Shown piece after piece: positions 23,449-34,955 of a stretch of 64,000 bases of DNA. Below the pieces are notes generated by a model. That model saw only the letters and a list, made by a program, of their open reading frames with translations. It had not been told where the DNA came from and made no database searches. Position 1 is the first letter of the stretch, and each line of letters opens with the position of its first letter. Made by a program: the position numbers and the translations under genes. This stretch comes from Erodium maritimum (taxonomy: Eukaryota > Streptophyta > Magnoliopsida > Geraniales > Geraniaceae). Location: NCBI GenBank assembly GCA_963921825.1, contig OY997592.1:20649432-20713431 (forward strand), written 5' to 3'.

Positions 23449-23637
23449 TTGGCTTCTTCAAACACATATTATCAAAAATTAGTTTCATCATCTTCAAGAT
23501 CGAATCAGCTTAGTTGTGTTCTTAGTTACTTCATCCTAACCAACAATGTCATCCCCGTGGAGGAGGATCATGAAGAAGATGATGAAGATGAGAAGGAGGA
23601 TGAAGAGGGTGATGAGGACGAGGATGAAGACGAGTGA
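23449..23637 (+). CDS. Short ORF with an acidic Glu/Asp tail
   Basis: A 62-codon frame starts MASSNTYYQKLVSSSSRSN and ends in a run of alternating Glu and Asp encoded by a GA-rich microsatellite-like stretch. It lies on the strand opposite to the short helical-protein genes and between members 1 and 2. There is no recognised domain and no paralogue elsewhere in the window. It may be a simple-sequence artefact. Confidence 0.2.
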   Translation: MASSNTYYQKLVSSSSRSNQLSCVLSYFILTNNVIPVEEDHEEDDEDEKEDEEGDEDEDEDE

Positions 23638-24041
23638 AGATTTCAAGGTTGAGAATATGACACGTCTCGTTTGAGAATACTACCGGTTTAAGTTTTTAGT
23701 GTCTGCCAAAGGGGTCAAAAGGCTGAACTAGAATACTAGAAATTTAACTTCCTAGAGTTTGCACAAAGTGTCACATTCTATTTAGCTGTTTTTCGGGTTT
23801 GAGAATATAAGAAACACAGTTTGCGAATACCATTGTTTACATTTCCACATTTTTGCAGATTGGATAATATTGGGAAATTTTAATGTAGACTTAGTTAAGC
23901 AAAAGACTCATTGATTCTTTAGGTCATACAGTGTTTGAAACACCAAACAAAAACAAGGACACTAAACACAAACACCAAAAGACAACACAATTGACATGAA
24001 AACAAGAAAAACTAAATGGCATCCATCATTGGTCTTAACGT

Positions 24042-24314
24042 TTATGAGGTCCGTATCAAAATGCTTTCAAGGATGGATTGATATTCCTTAACTGTGTTCA
24101 TCATGCTTTCCTTGATGTCTATGTGCTCTTGTGACGCATTCTTCATGTCATCTGCATCCCATTCAACCATCAGGTTGAGCACCCTGTTGTCTACTATTAA
24201 CATATGGGACTCGATTATTGAGAACTTCAGTTTACACAACTCACGTACCGAATCCAGATGTTCTTTTTCCATCTCTCGTAAATGTTCCTATTCGCGGTTC
24301 TCGTTGGAGGCCAT
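24042..24314 (-). pseudogene. Short helical protein, family member 2, with an early stop
   Basis: The aligned start is the ATG at 24314-24312 (MASNENRE), followed by a TAG at codon 9. Translation could restart at 24272 (MEKEHLDSVRELCKLKFS). The core KLKFSIIESHMLIVDNRV, then DMKNAS and MMNTVKE, aligns without gaps to the member at 62737. A TATA-like box lies 94 bp upstream (24408-24414), directly abutting a run of 15 G (24392-24406). The 3' flank is shared with members 1 and 4. Confidence 0.55.
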
Positions 24315-25308
24315 TTCTGTTGGTTCTCGGGTGGTTGTGACAATTTTCAGAAGAGATATGAAATTGAAGATGAGTTATAGGGTTATACAGTGGGGGGGGG
24401 GGGGGGATTTATATGTGTATTCTATGAGGCATTATCGGTATTTTACACGAATAATGGTCTGATGTGTAGTATGAGGAGACAATACGGTGCGTTTTAAACC
24501 AAATCGCATTGCGAACCAAAATTTTTATATTCTAAAACCATAAAACTATACTCTCAAATCATAGTAGTGGTTCATGTCCATGTCATTTGATACATGATGA
24601 TGATGATCCAAAGGAGAAAGATGAACAACCAATAACTTAATATGACTATTTTTATATATTTTATGTAGTTTTTGTATTCGAAACCGTCTCTTTTGATCAT
24701 ATGAATCATTCATTTTAATATTACTAGTGCTTTGAGAGTATCTTATCTCCCGTTTGTAAATATAGAACTTTCTATTTTTAATATTGTCCAAATGTCTGAA
24801 TGCAAGATCCGACTTTCCAATTTACAGTATAAGGCAAAATCGTTTGAGAATATAGAACATCTAGCTTTCAAAAAAAAACTTCCTCTAATTCAATATATCA
24901 GTTCTTCTATTGGAGGCAGATGCTTGACTTGGTATTTTACTGATATGTATGTTAGTTTGAGAGTACATAACAACTAGTTCAATAAGGAGTCTTATTTTTA
25001 ATGGATTCCTGGATGTTGATACAACTTTAAAGGATTGATAATAGAGAGAGAGAGTTGAAATATATAAAACAAAATAAAGTAAAATATGGAAATATTTAGT
25101 TAAAAAGAAAGGTTTTCATTACTAAGATAGGGGGAACAAAAGGGAAACATATACAAAAAGAAACAAAAGGGTCTAGAATAAAGTCATCTTCTTCTAGGTC
25201 GTTCACCATATCAATACCCCCCTACAATGCATTGTTAACTCTGTCTATTTTCTTCATCAGTATTGTGTTTGCAACTACCTCGTCAGATGTCATGCCTTAT
25301 TAAATGAG

Positions 25309-25509
25309 TCAGCATGTTTTAGGCATCAGAAGATTGAAATCCAGTTGGGTCTCCAACAACTTCACCTTTAACCTCATGTAGTTCATGAACATTGTCTCGT
25401 GTTTGATGAGACTCCTCTCATGTGCGTTCTTGTCCTCCTGCTCCTCCACATCTTGGAGGGTCACTAGAACTTCAGGGGTCTTGAGCTTCTTGCTGCTGGA
25501 AGGATCCAT
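25309..25509 (-). CDS. Short protein, divergent or truncated family member 3
   Basis: The frame starts MDPSSSKKLKTPEVLVTLQD and stops after 66 codons at LLMPKTC. It keeps the charged N-terminus and the segment MRLKVKLLETQLDFNLLM, which lines up with the K-x-K-x-x-x-I core of the others, but loses the C-terminal half. TATATATA (plus 25586-25593) lies 77 bp upstream on the minus strand. Family membership is weaker than for the other three. Confidence 0.4.
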   Translation of the reverse strand: MDPSSSKKLKTPEVLVTLQDVEEQEDKNAHERSLIKHETMFMNYMRLKVKLLETQLDFNLLMPKTC

Positions 25510-25599
25510 TGTTTATGCTTGGGAGAAAATTTTGGTAGTGCTTTTGAAGAGTTGAGGTTGAGTTTCATGAAGCTACAGAGGTGTGTATATATAGGAAAA

Positions 25600-26340
25600 T
25601 ATGGGGCATCGTGGGGTTGGTGGGCCCTTTAACTCTTTGTCACGTCTGATATGTCTGACACGTTGGCGATCTCTCATTGGTTGGTCAGAAACCATTTGAC
25701 TACTCGTGTGTTGCAAAACAAGAACTATATATATTCTCAATACATAACTTTTGTAATATCATCTTTTCAAATGAAAGCACTAATACTAGGGGGAAACATA
25801 TCGCTCAAATGGGCAATCCAGATACCCAATATTCTCAAACTCTTTTGCAAATACATTAAATTAAAATAAAAGAAAAAACATATGCTTAAACCATATTCCT
25901 CAATAGCATATATGAAGAGGAGAGATACTAGTCACATGTTCAGCAGATTTTTTATTTATTTTGAGTATACAAATATATGTCTCCAAATACAGCAAGCACA
26001 GACTCAGATAGTCAGAATAGAGGAAGATAATAGTCACAAACACAACTGAGTTTTTTGTTTGAGGATATAAGCCTCCCAGTTTGCAAGTAAAGCAAACCAA
26101 ACTCACGAAGAACACAATACATGCATAGTTTTATGTTTGAGTATAAGAATTCTAGTTTATAGATACAGGACAAAAGAATTGAGAGAGAACACAACAGGGT
26201 AAGACAATAGACACAGGCACAATAGAGAGATAGATGAGGATACAGTAATTCCAGTTAGCAAATTCAGAACAACAAGATTGAGCAGAAGACAACACACAAC
26301 AGGGTTTACTATAAACATTTGAAAAACGTGTATATTTAAA
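25600..26340. repeat. Degenerate TTTGAG/TTTGCA-type ~22-bp repeats
   Basis: Units such as GTTTGAGGATATAAG, GTTTGCAAGTAAAG and GTTTGAGTATAAG recur every 20-40 bp. Long minus-strand frames here are by-products of the repeats. No gene is supported. Confidence 0.5.
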
Positions 26341-26785
26341 AGTAGTTTTTCCAACTATAATCATAACCAATATATTAATAAAAAATAAAATCCCAACCCA
26401 AAACGGGATAAACAGAGAGTAAGAAACCCAAAGATAACAGTAAAGAAATAGACTGCAACGTTTGAACAGCGTCGGATGACAAGAGAAAAATAAAAACATA
26501 TGCTCATATGACGAAATTCTCTAGGGTGTATGTCAGGAGAGAGATATTGCGATAGCGGCCACGACCGATGTCGAGTAAACCGATACAACTACTCCAAACG
26601 GTGAGCTAGGACAAAGAGAGCCCTTTTCCGGAAGAATGTCGTCGAGGTAGACCAAGTACTCCTTTGAAGATCTAGAGTGTGTTTTCCTCCCTTGATATAT
26701 ATTATAGAGCTCGAAGAACACGAGAGTGTCAACTCCCGAGATAGTAAATGAGTACCGTACTGGTACTTGGTGGAACCACTTCCAC

Positions 26786-29700
26786 TGTAATAACCACTCC
26801 CGGTCAACGCCAGTCAAATCTGCGAAAAACAGGTAAATTTAAAAAAATTCAGCAGACACTTGATTGAACTTAAATTTGACCCCGAGGGTCATACCGGACT
26901 TAAGTTGACCCCGATATCGACCAAAATGAGTTCCGGGGGACTCAGGGAAACTTTCTGATCAATTTGGGAAAAGTTGACTTTTCGCTGGAAAAGTCAACCG
27001 AGCGACGTTTTGGTCCATTCGAGGACCGTTTTGGATCCAAAAAGCTTAGCCGTCGTAGAAGCGGTCTTAGTTGAGCCGTTTCCTTGTAGCCCGACAAGTT
27101 TCGTAATTTCTTGGAAAAAGTGCCCGTTCGGGGCCCGAAACGTCCGAATTTCACGAATATGAGGTATGGGACCCACTTGACACTTGTCTAATATGTGGTG
27201 GTGTTAGGTTTTTGGGGGGAAACTAAAAGAGGACAAGAGGTGGCCGGCCACACTTTGTAAAAAGGAAAAAAAATAGAAAAATGAGTTAGTTTTAGAAAAG
27301 AAGAGAGTTTTAGAGAGAGAAGGAGAAGAAGAGAGAAAGGAGAGAGAAGCTAGGGTTTGGGCCACTATTCACGTCATCTCCACCCTTGGATCATCTCAAA
27401 GTGAAGAGATTCAAGCTCACCTCGTCTTCCTCTACGGTATACACCAAACCGATCTTCGATTTGTCAATTTCTAAATTTAGGTTTTGGTTTGAAACTATTA
27501 GTTTAAGGTTGTTTTGATGTTGGGGGAGTGTTGGAGAAGTTTTGGAGGTGTTTGGAGGTGAGATTTGACGTTTTCCGGTGACCGGAAGCTCGGGAGGAGC
27601 TCCGGCCACCGTGGGTGGTGGCCGGCCGGCCATGGGGTGGCTGGCCGGAGCTGGGACCAGCCACCACCATGGTGGTCGGGCCCCAATTTGAACCCTAGGG
27701 CCCACGGCCAAGTTGGGCCGGGTGGGGCCCACGTGCTCGGGTGCTCGGGTTTAGTGTTCAGGTGGTTTAGAACGTTCCCCGGACCATTTATCCACAACCG
27801 AATCGAAAATTGGAATTAAAATGCGAAAGTTGTAATTATCAGTTTAGAAACTTTAAACGTCAATTAATGACTCGGAAGTCGGAATTCGATTCCGTCAAGT
27901 GCATTGGGACCCTTGAATTATTCTAAGACCGTAGAAACGAAAACGGGAATTTTTGGAGCCCCGAAAGGGCATTTCCAAAACCCGGGCAGATTCGCCATGT
28001 CGGGCGAATCGGGCCTTTACGGGTCCAATATCGACAATGTCGAGTAATTGGGGAGTTTGGGAGTGATCGACATTGTCGGGGTTACTTTTGGGCGTCAGGT
28101 TTATTAAAATTCAGCATTATGCCTGCAAGCTTAAAAGCGTTTAAAATTGTGCTCTTTTAGATCGTGCCGCGGACCGAGGCAAGGGAAAGCTGGGTGAGTG
28201 ACTGAGATCACACCGAAGCTCGTTGGTTGGCTTTTGGAGAGCACGCACGAGGTAGGGAAAGGTAGCCGGATCTCGGCCCTGATTAGGGAAAGTTAACAGT
28301 AGAATTGCATGTGACATCGGGGTGTCGTGGGTTAAGTAGGTTTATCGAATATTAGAAAGGCATGATACGGGAACGTAGCGAATATCAGAAAAACATGTGA
28401 CACTTAGTAGTGTCGTAGGAGCAGAGAACTTATCGATGTTAGAATTACTGGAGGCATATGACCATGCCCGAAGGTTGATTGTGAACTATCGATATTAGGA
28501 GTATTGGAGGCATATGACCATGCCCGAAGGTTGATTGTGATCTGTTGATATTAGAACTGTTGGAGGCGTTGGTTACGCCGGAGGTTGTTTGTTATTGTTG
28601 TGTCTTGGGTGGCCATGAGAGCCCGTGTTTTACTGTTGTGTCTTGGGTGGCCATGAGAGCCCGTGTTTTACTGTTGTGTCTTGGGTGGCCATGAGAGCCC
28701 GTGTTTTACTGTTGGTGTCTTGGGTGGCCATGAGTGCCCGTGGGGTTGTTGAACCCGTGTCTTTATTGTCGGTGTGTCTTGGGAGGCCGTGAGTGCCCGT
28801 AGGGTTGTTGAACCTGTGTCTTTACCGTTGGTGTGTCTTGGGAGGCCGTGAGTGCCTGTGTGGTTGTTGAGCCCGTGAGTTACTGTTGGTGGTTTTGGGT
28901 GGCCGTGAGTGCCCGTGGGGTTGTTAAGCCCGTGAGTTACTGTTGGTGGTTTTGGGTGGCCGTGAGTGGCCGTGGGGTTGTTGAGCCCGTGAGTTACTGT
29001 TGGTGTATCTTGGGAGGCCGTGAGTGCTTGTGGGGTTGTTGAGTCCGTGTTTTACGGTTGGTGTCTTGGGTGGCCATGAGTGCCTGTGGAGTGCTGAACT
29101 TGTGTTGTTGTTGTTTGTTGAACTTTGTTTGTGATTGTGATTGTGGTTACCTTAGGTTGTGGGCCCGCTTCATGAAACGGGGGTCCTCGATCACACGCGT
29201 CTGCATGTTCAGACGGGGTAGGGGGCCCGCCCGTCAGTAAAGGGGTCCTGGCCGCGCGTGTGTGGTTCGGGGTTGTGAGTGTGACAGGTCGACCGTCTGG
29301 CCCGACTTTGTGTCAGGGAAGCGTGTGAGAGAGAGAGGTTACTGATACAGGTCGACCCTCTGGCCTGAGTGGTTCGGCAAAGCGCGTGATTGAGGGAGGT
29401 TACTGAGCAGCTGGTATGCGATCCTTTGCGATCTTGTTTGGTGTGCGATCCTTTGTGATCTTGGGTGTTGCGTGGTTGTCTTTTGAGTCCTTGGAAGAGG
29501 TCGTGATCATTGTGTCGGGTCTACTTTACGTGTCAGAGTGTTGAGTCGGTCAAGGAAGGTAACAGTGGGCGTGTGTCAGTCGGAGTACTTGGGTTGGGGA
29601 TAGTGTTCCCCGGTGTTGAGTTTATTGTTGGTGTTACCGGCATTGTCTGCTAAGTATGCCGTAGTCAGTCTGTTATCCGTGGTGGTGAGAGAACGCTCAC

Positions 29701-29972
29701 CTCTAGCTTCTTTTCCTACAGGTACCGGTCGCTGGTTGGACTAAGTGAGCTTCTGAAGCTTGAAGAGCTAGGAGCGGGATTCTGGGTTTTACTTTTGAGT
29801 CTAGTGACGGATACCTTGTTTTGTCCACTTGTTGGGACTTATTTTGAGTTGTAAACTTATTTTGATTAACTAAATGGAGATTTTAAAGTGTTTATTCAAA
29901 ACAGGTTTCAAATGTTTTATGATTTTAAATGTACGCGTCCCGAGTTCGGTTTACTGAAATTGGGGCGTGACA
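26786..29972 (+). mobile_element. LTR unit A, 3.19 kb (probable solo LTR)
   Basis: The unit begins TGTAATAACCACTCCCGGTC and ends TTGGGGCGTGACA. It is flanked by a perfect 5-bp duplication TCCAC (26781-26785 and 29973-29977). No gag or pol is present. It contains a putative donor CTACG|GTATAC (GT at 27437), a minisatellite (28580-29110) and a putative acceptor TTTTCCTACAG ending at 29721, all conserved in units B and C. Its first ~1 kb differs from B and C and instead matches the unit starting at 63483. Confidence 0.8.
28580..29110 (+). repeat. Minisatellite of unit A (GGTGGCCATGAGAGCCCGTG type)
   Basis: Three near-identical 39-40-bp units carrying CTTGGGTGGCCATGAGAGCC (28590-28708) are followed by longer ~60-bp variants with GGAGGCCGTGAGTGCCCGTG and GTTGTTGA(A/G)CCCGTG. 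Plus-strand open frames with repeated Val-Ser-Tyr-Cys-Trp patterns are by-products of the repeat. Confidence 0.85.
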
Positions 29973-30474
29973 TCCACCAAACACCTAATGAGGAGATGAT
30001 ACCCGTAGACCCATCACTAGACCACGAAATTCTCATTGATCAAGGCAAGGGTGTGTTGTGCCCTTCACCGGTTGGAATTTCAATCTATAGTACCCCACAT
30101 GCCCCTTTGAGGTAATGCCCAGAATTCACACCGGACCAAAAAATGTCTGAGCATCAACAGTAGACATGTACATCCCACTGCCGACTGAGAATTAGGTCCT
30201 TATGGTACTTGTCCGCCCTACAGCCAACTGAACGACAACTATAAGTCGATACATTGGGCGATTACTCCCGCTGCCTCGATACTGTCCTTCACGATTACTC
30301 CAGATTTGACTCATTTTCGACCTTTTCCCTTCCTTCCCTCTTCCTCATTTGGTCTCTGAGGTTCCTCTCACAGTGGTAAGGTTGGTCGGGCTCGTTGTTT
30401 TGGTTGTGGCTGGCCTTGGTGGTGTCAGATTTAGATAACCATTTCCAGATTTGATTTTCACTGGAGATAGCTCG

Positions 30475-31190
30475 TCGGGTTTACTCTCGTCGCCACTTAC
30501 ATGGGTTTTTAGAAGCTGCTCCGCCGCCCCTGGTTCGTGTCCTCACAACCCCTTCTCCTTCCAGGTCAGGTTTTTTCCTTTCCTCCTTTCTTTGTCCTTT
30601 TCCCTCTAAGCTATTCTCTCCCGGTTCTGCTTGTGATGGTACAACGGTGTACTTGGTGCCCATTGCCGAAACTTTCCGTGACGGGTGGTTTATCGGTCAT
30701 TTGGCCAAAGTTTGGGAGGAATAGCGGATCTGGGACTCGGGTCTCGAGTACTTTTGTTGGATCTAACTTTTCTCGACCGATCTCGGTGTTGGCCCCGACA
30801 ATCTGTACCTTCCTTTAGGGATCCGGTGAGATTCTGGTCTAGGAAGATCGTGGAGGTTGAAACATAACTAGGACTTTCTATGCACTTTTCGTGGCTTCCA
30901 CTCTATCTCTTTTCAAGCTTTAAGGTGGAAAAATCAAGATACTCAGACATGTATTTGTATTTGTTGTTGTTATTCATTGTTCTGATCCTTATTTGTTGGT
31001 TGTTTAGAGGTTCCTTTAAGGAATGCCCGAGTCTGTTTCTGTTCGCCTTGTTGGGTTGAACAATTGTTTACTTCATGTTTGGAAAATCTTGTTTGAGGCA
31101 TGTACTCTGTTCTGAGGCACTCATTTGGGTGTGCTCTGATTCGTAACAGAGGATTTTCTCCTCTTATTAAAGTCTCGAGATCTTATCTAT
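30475..31190. other. Unassigned stretch before LTR unit B
   Basis: Short overlapping frames exist at 30537-30867, but none shows a domain or conserved motif. The sequence may be the 5' part of retroposed repeat copy 1 or an older insertion. Nothing further is supported. Confidence 0.3.
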
Positions 31191-31363
31191 ATATTTGTAA
31201 AACCCGCTTAAAAAAAAACCTATTGGGTCGGACCGGGTCGGACCGGACCCGACCAGCAACCCGACCAGACCAGACCCGGCCCGGGCAGGCCAGGCCACCC
31301 ACGTCTAGGCCGCGCGGCCCATCTCGGAGAGGCCCAGGTTTCAGGCCCGTTTGAGGGCTTGAG

Positions 31364-31401
31364 TATAAAAAGGGAAATTAGGGTCTGAAACCCTAATTTC
31401 C
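31364..31401 (+). promoter_or_regulatory. TATA box and telobox hairpin of LTR unit B
   Basis: TATAAAA (31364-31370) is followed by GGAAATTAGGGT (31373-31384), a 5-nt loop, and ACCCTAATTTCC (31390-31401). The arms contain the telobox AAACCCTAA in both directions. The start of transcription would be expected within or just after the second arm. Confidence 0.6.
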
Positions 31402-33089
31402 GTCTTCGACCTCTCTTCCTCTCTTCTTCGACCCACGCAGCCCCGACCTCCTTCTCCTCCGTCCGATTCTCCGGCCAACGCACCAGCTCCGGCGACCCTC
31501 ACCTCCGTCCACCCTCACCTCCCACGTCCGACCTTCCTCCCTCACTTCTCCTTCGTCTTCTTTGAAACCCCCTCCCCACGGCCACGTCGCCGTCCCGACC
31601 ACGCCACCGTCCCGACCTCCCTCATCTTCTCCTCTGATTCCCTCCCGACGCCGTCCATCGATTCCGGCCGTCACCGCCTCCTTCCTCACTCAGTCCCGAG
31701 CCCGAGCTCGTCCTCCCCGACCACCCTCTCCCTCGTCCCGAGCCGTCGCCGGTACCCCACCACCGAGCCTCTCCGACCCCGTCTTCCTCTAACCCGAGCT
31801 CCCGCCGTCGCCGGCGAGCTCGTCAGATCCGGGACGGGACCGAACCGTCCGGATCCGAGGCGAACCTCCGCCGTGCTCAACCAGCCCGCCACCGTCATCT
31901 GTTTTTCCTACGGTGAGAAACCTCGCCCACGGAGTTTAGTCGCCGGCGATGGCTTCGCCGGTGGCCGGTTCCGTTCCATAACGTCTTCCCGCTTTATATT
32001 CTATCCCGTTTTTACCCTGAATCTGATCGGTTTTGTGCTGTGTTTCTACTTGGATCTGGACAAATTTGTTGAAGCGTAAAACTAACGAAAAATTATCGGT
32101 TAAAAAGGGAAAGTAATTAAACACGACTTAGACCCGTTAAATGTGAAAACGAAGTTGTTTTGAACGGAAAGAAAATCAGAGTTTAATTAAAAAGGAACTT
32201 TGTTTGAAACGAAAAACAATTGTCTAAGGGAAAAAGGGGAAAAAGGAAGTCGGTTTCGAGTTCTTAAGAAAAAATGATAAAACTAGATCTGGTTAAATCA
32301 AACGGGTTTTAAAACGAAAGTCGGTTAACATTAAACTTGAGTTAAGTTAAGTCGAAAAGGAAACGAACTCAGATCAGTTTTAGAAAGGTTTGGACCAAAA
32401 CCTTAAGTTTGGGAAAGAACAGAAAGGAATCGTTTTGTCTTAAAATCAAGGTTGGAATTAGATAAAACAAAGGAGTTTCAAAGACGGTTTGAGTTAAATT
32501 GGTTTTAACTGGGTTGTGGATCAACTTGAGTTCAGTGCGCGGGTGCTTGAACTCGATCCGTCGTAATCCCACTTTTATCCCGCTCGAGTGTGAAAGACAA
32601 CTGTCGGATTTAAAATGGACAAATCGTAACCTTTAACTTAACGGCGGAACCGTTATTAATCTATGGCTTTCGTGTTTTCTTTAGCGTCCGGCTTCGATCG
32701 AAGTGGAGCCCGGAGGTAGCGAGCCAGAACGTCAGCAGCTAGGAAACATAGCGGTTGCTCTTCAGTTGAGGTAGGGAAAAGTAGCTGGATCTCGGCCCTG
32801 ACTAGGGAAAGTTAATAGTAGAATTGCATGTGACACCGGGGTGTCGTGGGTTGTTTAGGTTTATTTAAATATTAGAAAAGCATGATACGGGAACTTGGTA
32901 ATTATTAGAAAAGCATGATACGGGATTGTAGCGTTTATGAGAAAAGCATGTGACACTTAGTAGTGTCGTAGGAGCAGAGAACTTAGCGATAATTGTTTTA
33001 CTGGAGGCATATGACCATGTCGGAGGTTGTTTGTGAAACTAGTGATCTTAGGACTGTTGGAGGCATCGAGTATGCCGGAGGTTGTCCCG

Positions 33090-33545
33090 TGTTATTTATT
33101 GTTGAGTTTGGGTGGCCTTGAGAGCCCGTATTTAATTGTTGGTGTCTTGGGTGGCCATGAGAGCCCGTATTTAATTGTTGGTGTCTTGGGTGGCCATGAG
33201 AGCCCGTGTCTTACTGTTGATGTTTTGAGTGGCCGCGAGTGCCCGTGGGGTCGTTGACCCGTGAGTCACTGTTGGTGTATTTTGGGAGGCCGTGAGTGCC
33301 TGTGGGGCTGTTGAGTCTGTGTTTTAGGGTTGGTGTTTCGGGAGGCCGTGAGTGCCCGTGGGGCTGTTGAGTCCGCGTTTTAGGGTTGGTATTTTGGGAG
33401 GCTATGAGTGCCTGTGGGGCTGTTGAGTCCGTGTTTTAGGGTTGGTGTTTCGGGAGGCCGTGAGTGCCTGTGGGGCTGTTGAGTCCGCGTTTTAGGGTTG
33501 GTATCTTGGGTGGCCATGAGTGTCTGTGGAGTGTTGAACCTGTGT
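33090..33545 (+). repeat. Minisatellite of unit B
   Basis: Same unit types as in A: TTGGGTGGCC(A/T)TGAGAGCCCG at the start, then ~60-bp units with GGAGGCCGTGAGTGCC and GGGGCTGTTGAGTCCG. Order and number differ from A and C. Confidence 0.85.
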
Positions 33546-34659
33546 TATTGCTGTTTGTTGAACTGTGATTGTGATTGTGGTTACCTGAGGTTGTGGGCCC
33601 GCTTCATTAAACGGGGGTCCTCGATCACACGCCTCTGCACGTTCAGACGAGGTAGGGGGCTCGCCTGTCAGTAAAGGGGTACTGGCCGCACGTGTGTGGT
33701 TCGGTGGTTGTGAGTGTGATAGGTTGACAGTCTGATCCGACTTTGTGTCGAGGAAATGCGACAGGTCGACCGCACGACCACGTCTATGATCAGTAAAGGG
33801 CGTGAGGGAGATTACTGAGCAGCTGGTTTGCGATCCTTTGTGATCTTGTTTGGGGTTACGTGGTTCCTTTGAGTCCTTGGAAGAGGTCGTGATCGTTGTG
33901 TCGTGTCTACTTACGTGTTTGAGTGTTGAGTCGTTCGAGGAAGGTCACCGTGGGTGTTTGTCAGTCAGAGTACTTGGGTTGGGGACAGTGATCCCCGGGG
34001 TTGAGTTTGTTGTTGGTGTTACCGGCTTTGTCTGCTGATTATGCCGTAGTCAGTCCGTTATCCGTGGTGGTGAGCGAACGCTCACCCCTAGCTGCTTTTC
34101 CTACAGGTACTGTTCGTGGGACGGACTAGGTGAGCTCTCGAAGCTTGTGGAGCTAGGAGTGGAGTCCGGGTTTTACTTTTGGTCTAGCGACGGATACCTC
34201 GCCTTTTTGTCCGCTTGTGGGACGTTGTATTTTGGGTTGTAATTATCTTTTGTTGAACTAAACTGGTATTGTAAAGGGTTGTAATGGAAAAGGTTTCAAA
34301 GTGTTTTCTTATAATTGAACGTCGCGTCCCGAGTTTAGTTTACTGAAATTGGGGCGTGACAATATTAGCCTTCCAAAAAAATAATAAATACTTGAAGGTA
34401 TTTAGTTTGGCGAGGAGAAATCGGCTAGAATCTCCTCTTATCCTAGTAACCATGAAAACTTATCCTAGCCACACGCACCTATGATCCTACATTCATCAAG
34501 ATGTCACATCACCACCCAATTACACGCCACTTTTAGTCTTTCTCACACAAGTAAGGGCATAATTGTAATAGAATAGTGTCATGTGGACAAAAGTCCTTTT
34601 TTTACCAATTCACTAATTTTCCAAGGGCTTTAAATCAAGATCAGTCATGAATATATTTT

Positions 34660-34940
34660 GAAGCACGAAAATAGAAATTTATATCAGGGTGATAAAAAAA
34701 ATGTTGAGTGTTGATAAATCTAATAAGTGTTTTATATCGGGGTATCAAACTAGTGCTAAATGTTGATAAAAAAACATGTTTTGAGATGATAAAATACAAT
34801 TAATGAGGTGATAAAAATGTGTTCAATTTTGATAATAAGTGTGATAACCTAGAGTTTAGTGTTGATAAAAAACAGGTGATGGGGGTGATAAAACACATGT
34901 AGTTTAGTGATAAACATAGTGTTTAGTGTTGATAAAACTA
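34660..34940. repeat. AGTGTTGATAAAA repeat, left part
   Basis: Degenerate units AGTGTTGATAAAA and GGTGATAAAA recur about every 20-30 bp. The array continues at 36440-36830 beyond the retroposed insertion, so it was one tract before that insertion. Confidence 0.7.
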
Positions 34941-34955
34941 GTGCTTAATGTTCAT

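Larger units (their letters stand above)
22300..25600 (-). mobile_element. Array of short minus-strand genes with TTTGCG/TTTGAG repeats (Mutator-like derivative?)
   Basis: Three related short genes (starts 22808, 24314, 25509) lie in tandem. The first two repeat units are clearly duplicated: a block with TTTGATAATAT, TGTTTGAAACACCAAACAAAA and the gene recurs with an offset of about 1.5 kb (22415-22455 against 23905-23950). Scattered GTTTGAGAATA and GTTTGCGAATA units link the region to the Ulp1-type element at 52.5-63.4 kb. No terminal inverted repeats or transposase were found, so assignment to a transposon class is inference. Confidence 0.5.
26345..30470 (-). mobile_element. Retroposed non-coding repeat, copy 1 (split by LTR unit A)
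   Basis: Segments 26345-26785 and 29978-30470 together align with the minus-strand repeat at 34956-36423. Shared blocks include TGGTACTTGGTG(G/A)AAC, then after the split the block with GACCACGAAATTCTCATTGATC matching GGACCACAGAGTCCTCATTGATC, and CCCGCTGC further on. The 3' end on the minus strand reads CCCGTTTTGGG, then TTTATTAATATATT. The 5' limit near 30470 is where recognisable similarity ends. No protein is supported. Confidence 0.6.
31196..34361 (+). mobile_element. LTR unit B, 3.17 kb (probable solo LTR)
   Basis: The unit begins TGTAAAACCCGCTT and ends GGGGCGTGACA, with a perfect duplication ATATT at 31191-31195 and 34362-34366. A TATA box (31364-31370) lies next to a 12-bp-arm hairpin (31373-31401). 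A GC-rich leader ends in TCCTACG|GTGAG (GT at 31913). The minisatellite is at 33090-33545 and an acceptor-like TTTTCCTACAG ends at 34106. It matches unit C along its whole length and unit A only from about 28.1 kb on. No retroelement protein is encoded. Confidence 0.8.

Noticed and set aside
28833..29240. Plus-strand frames with repeated Val-Ser-Tyr-Cys-Trp patterns
   Set aside because: They translate the LTR minisatellite; reading frames differ between units A, B and C and no start or codon conservation is seen.
31393..31898. Pro/Arg/Gly-rich frames in the GC-rich leaders of LTR units B and C
   Set aside because: Frames are not conserved between the two units, and both strands are open because of composition.
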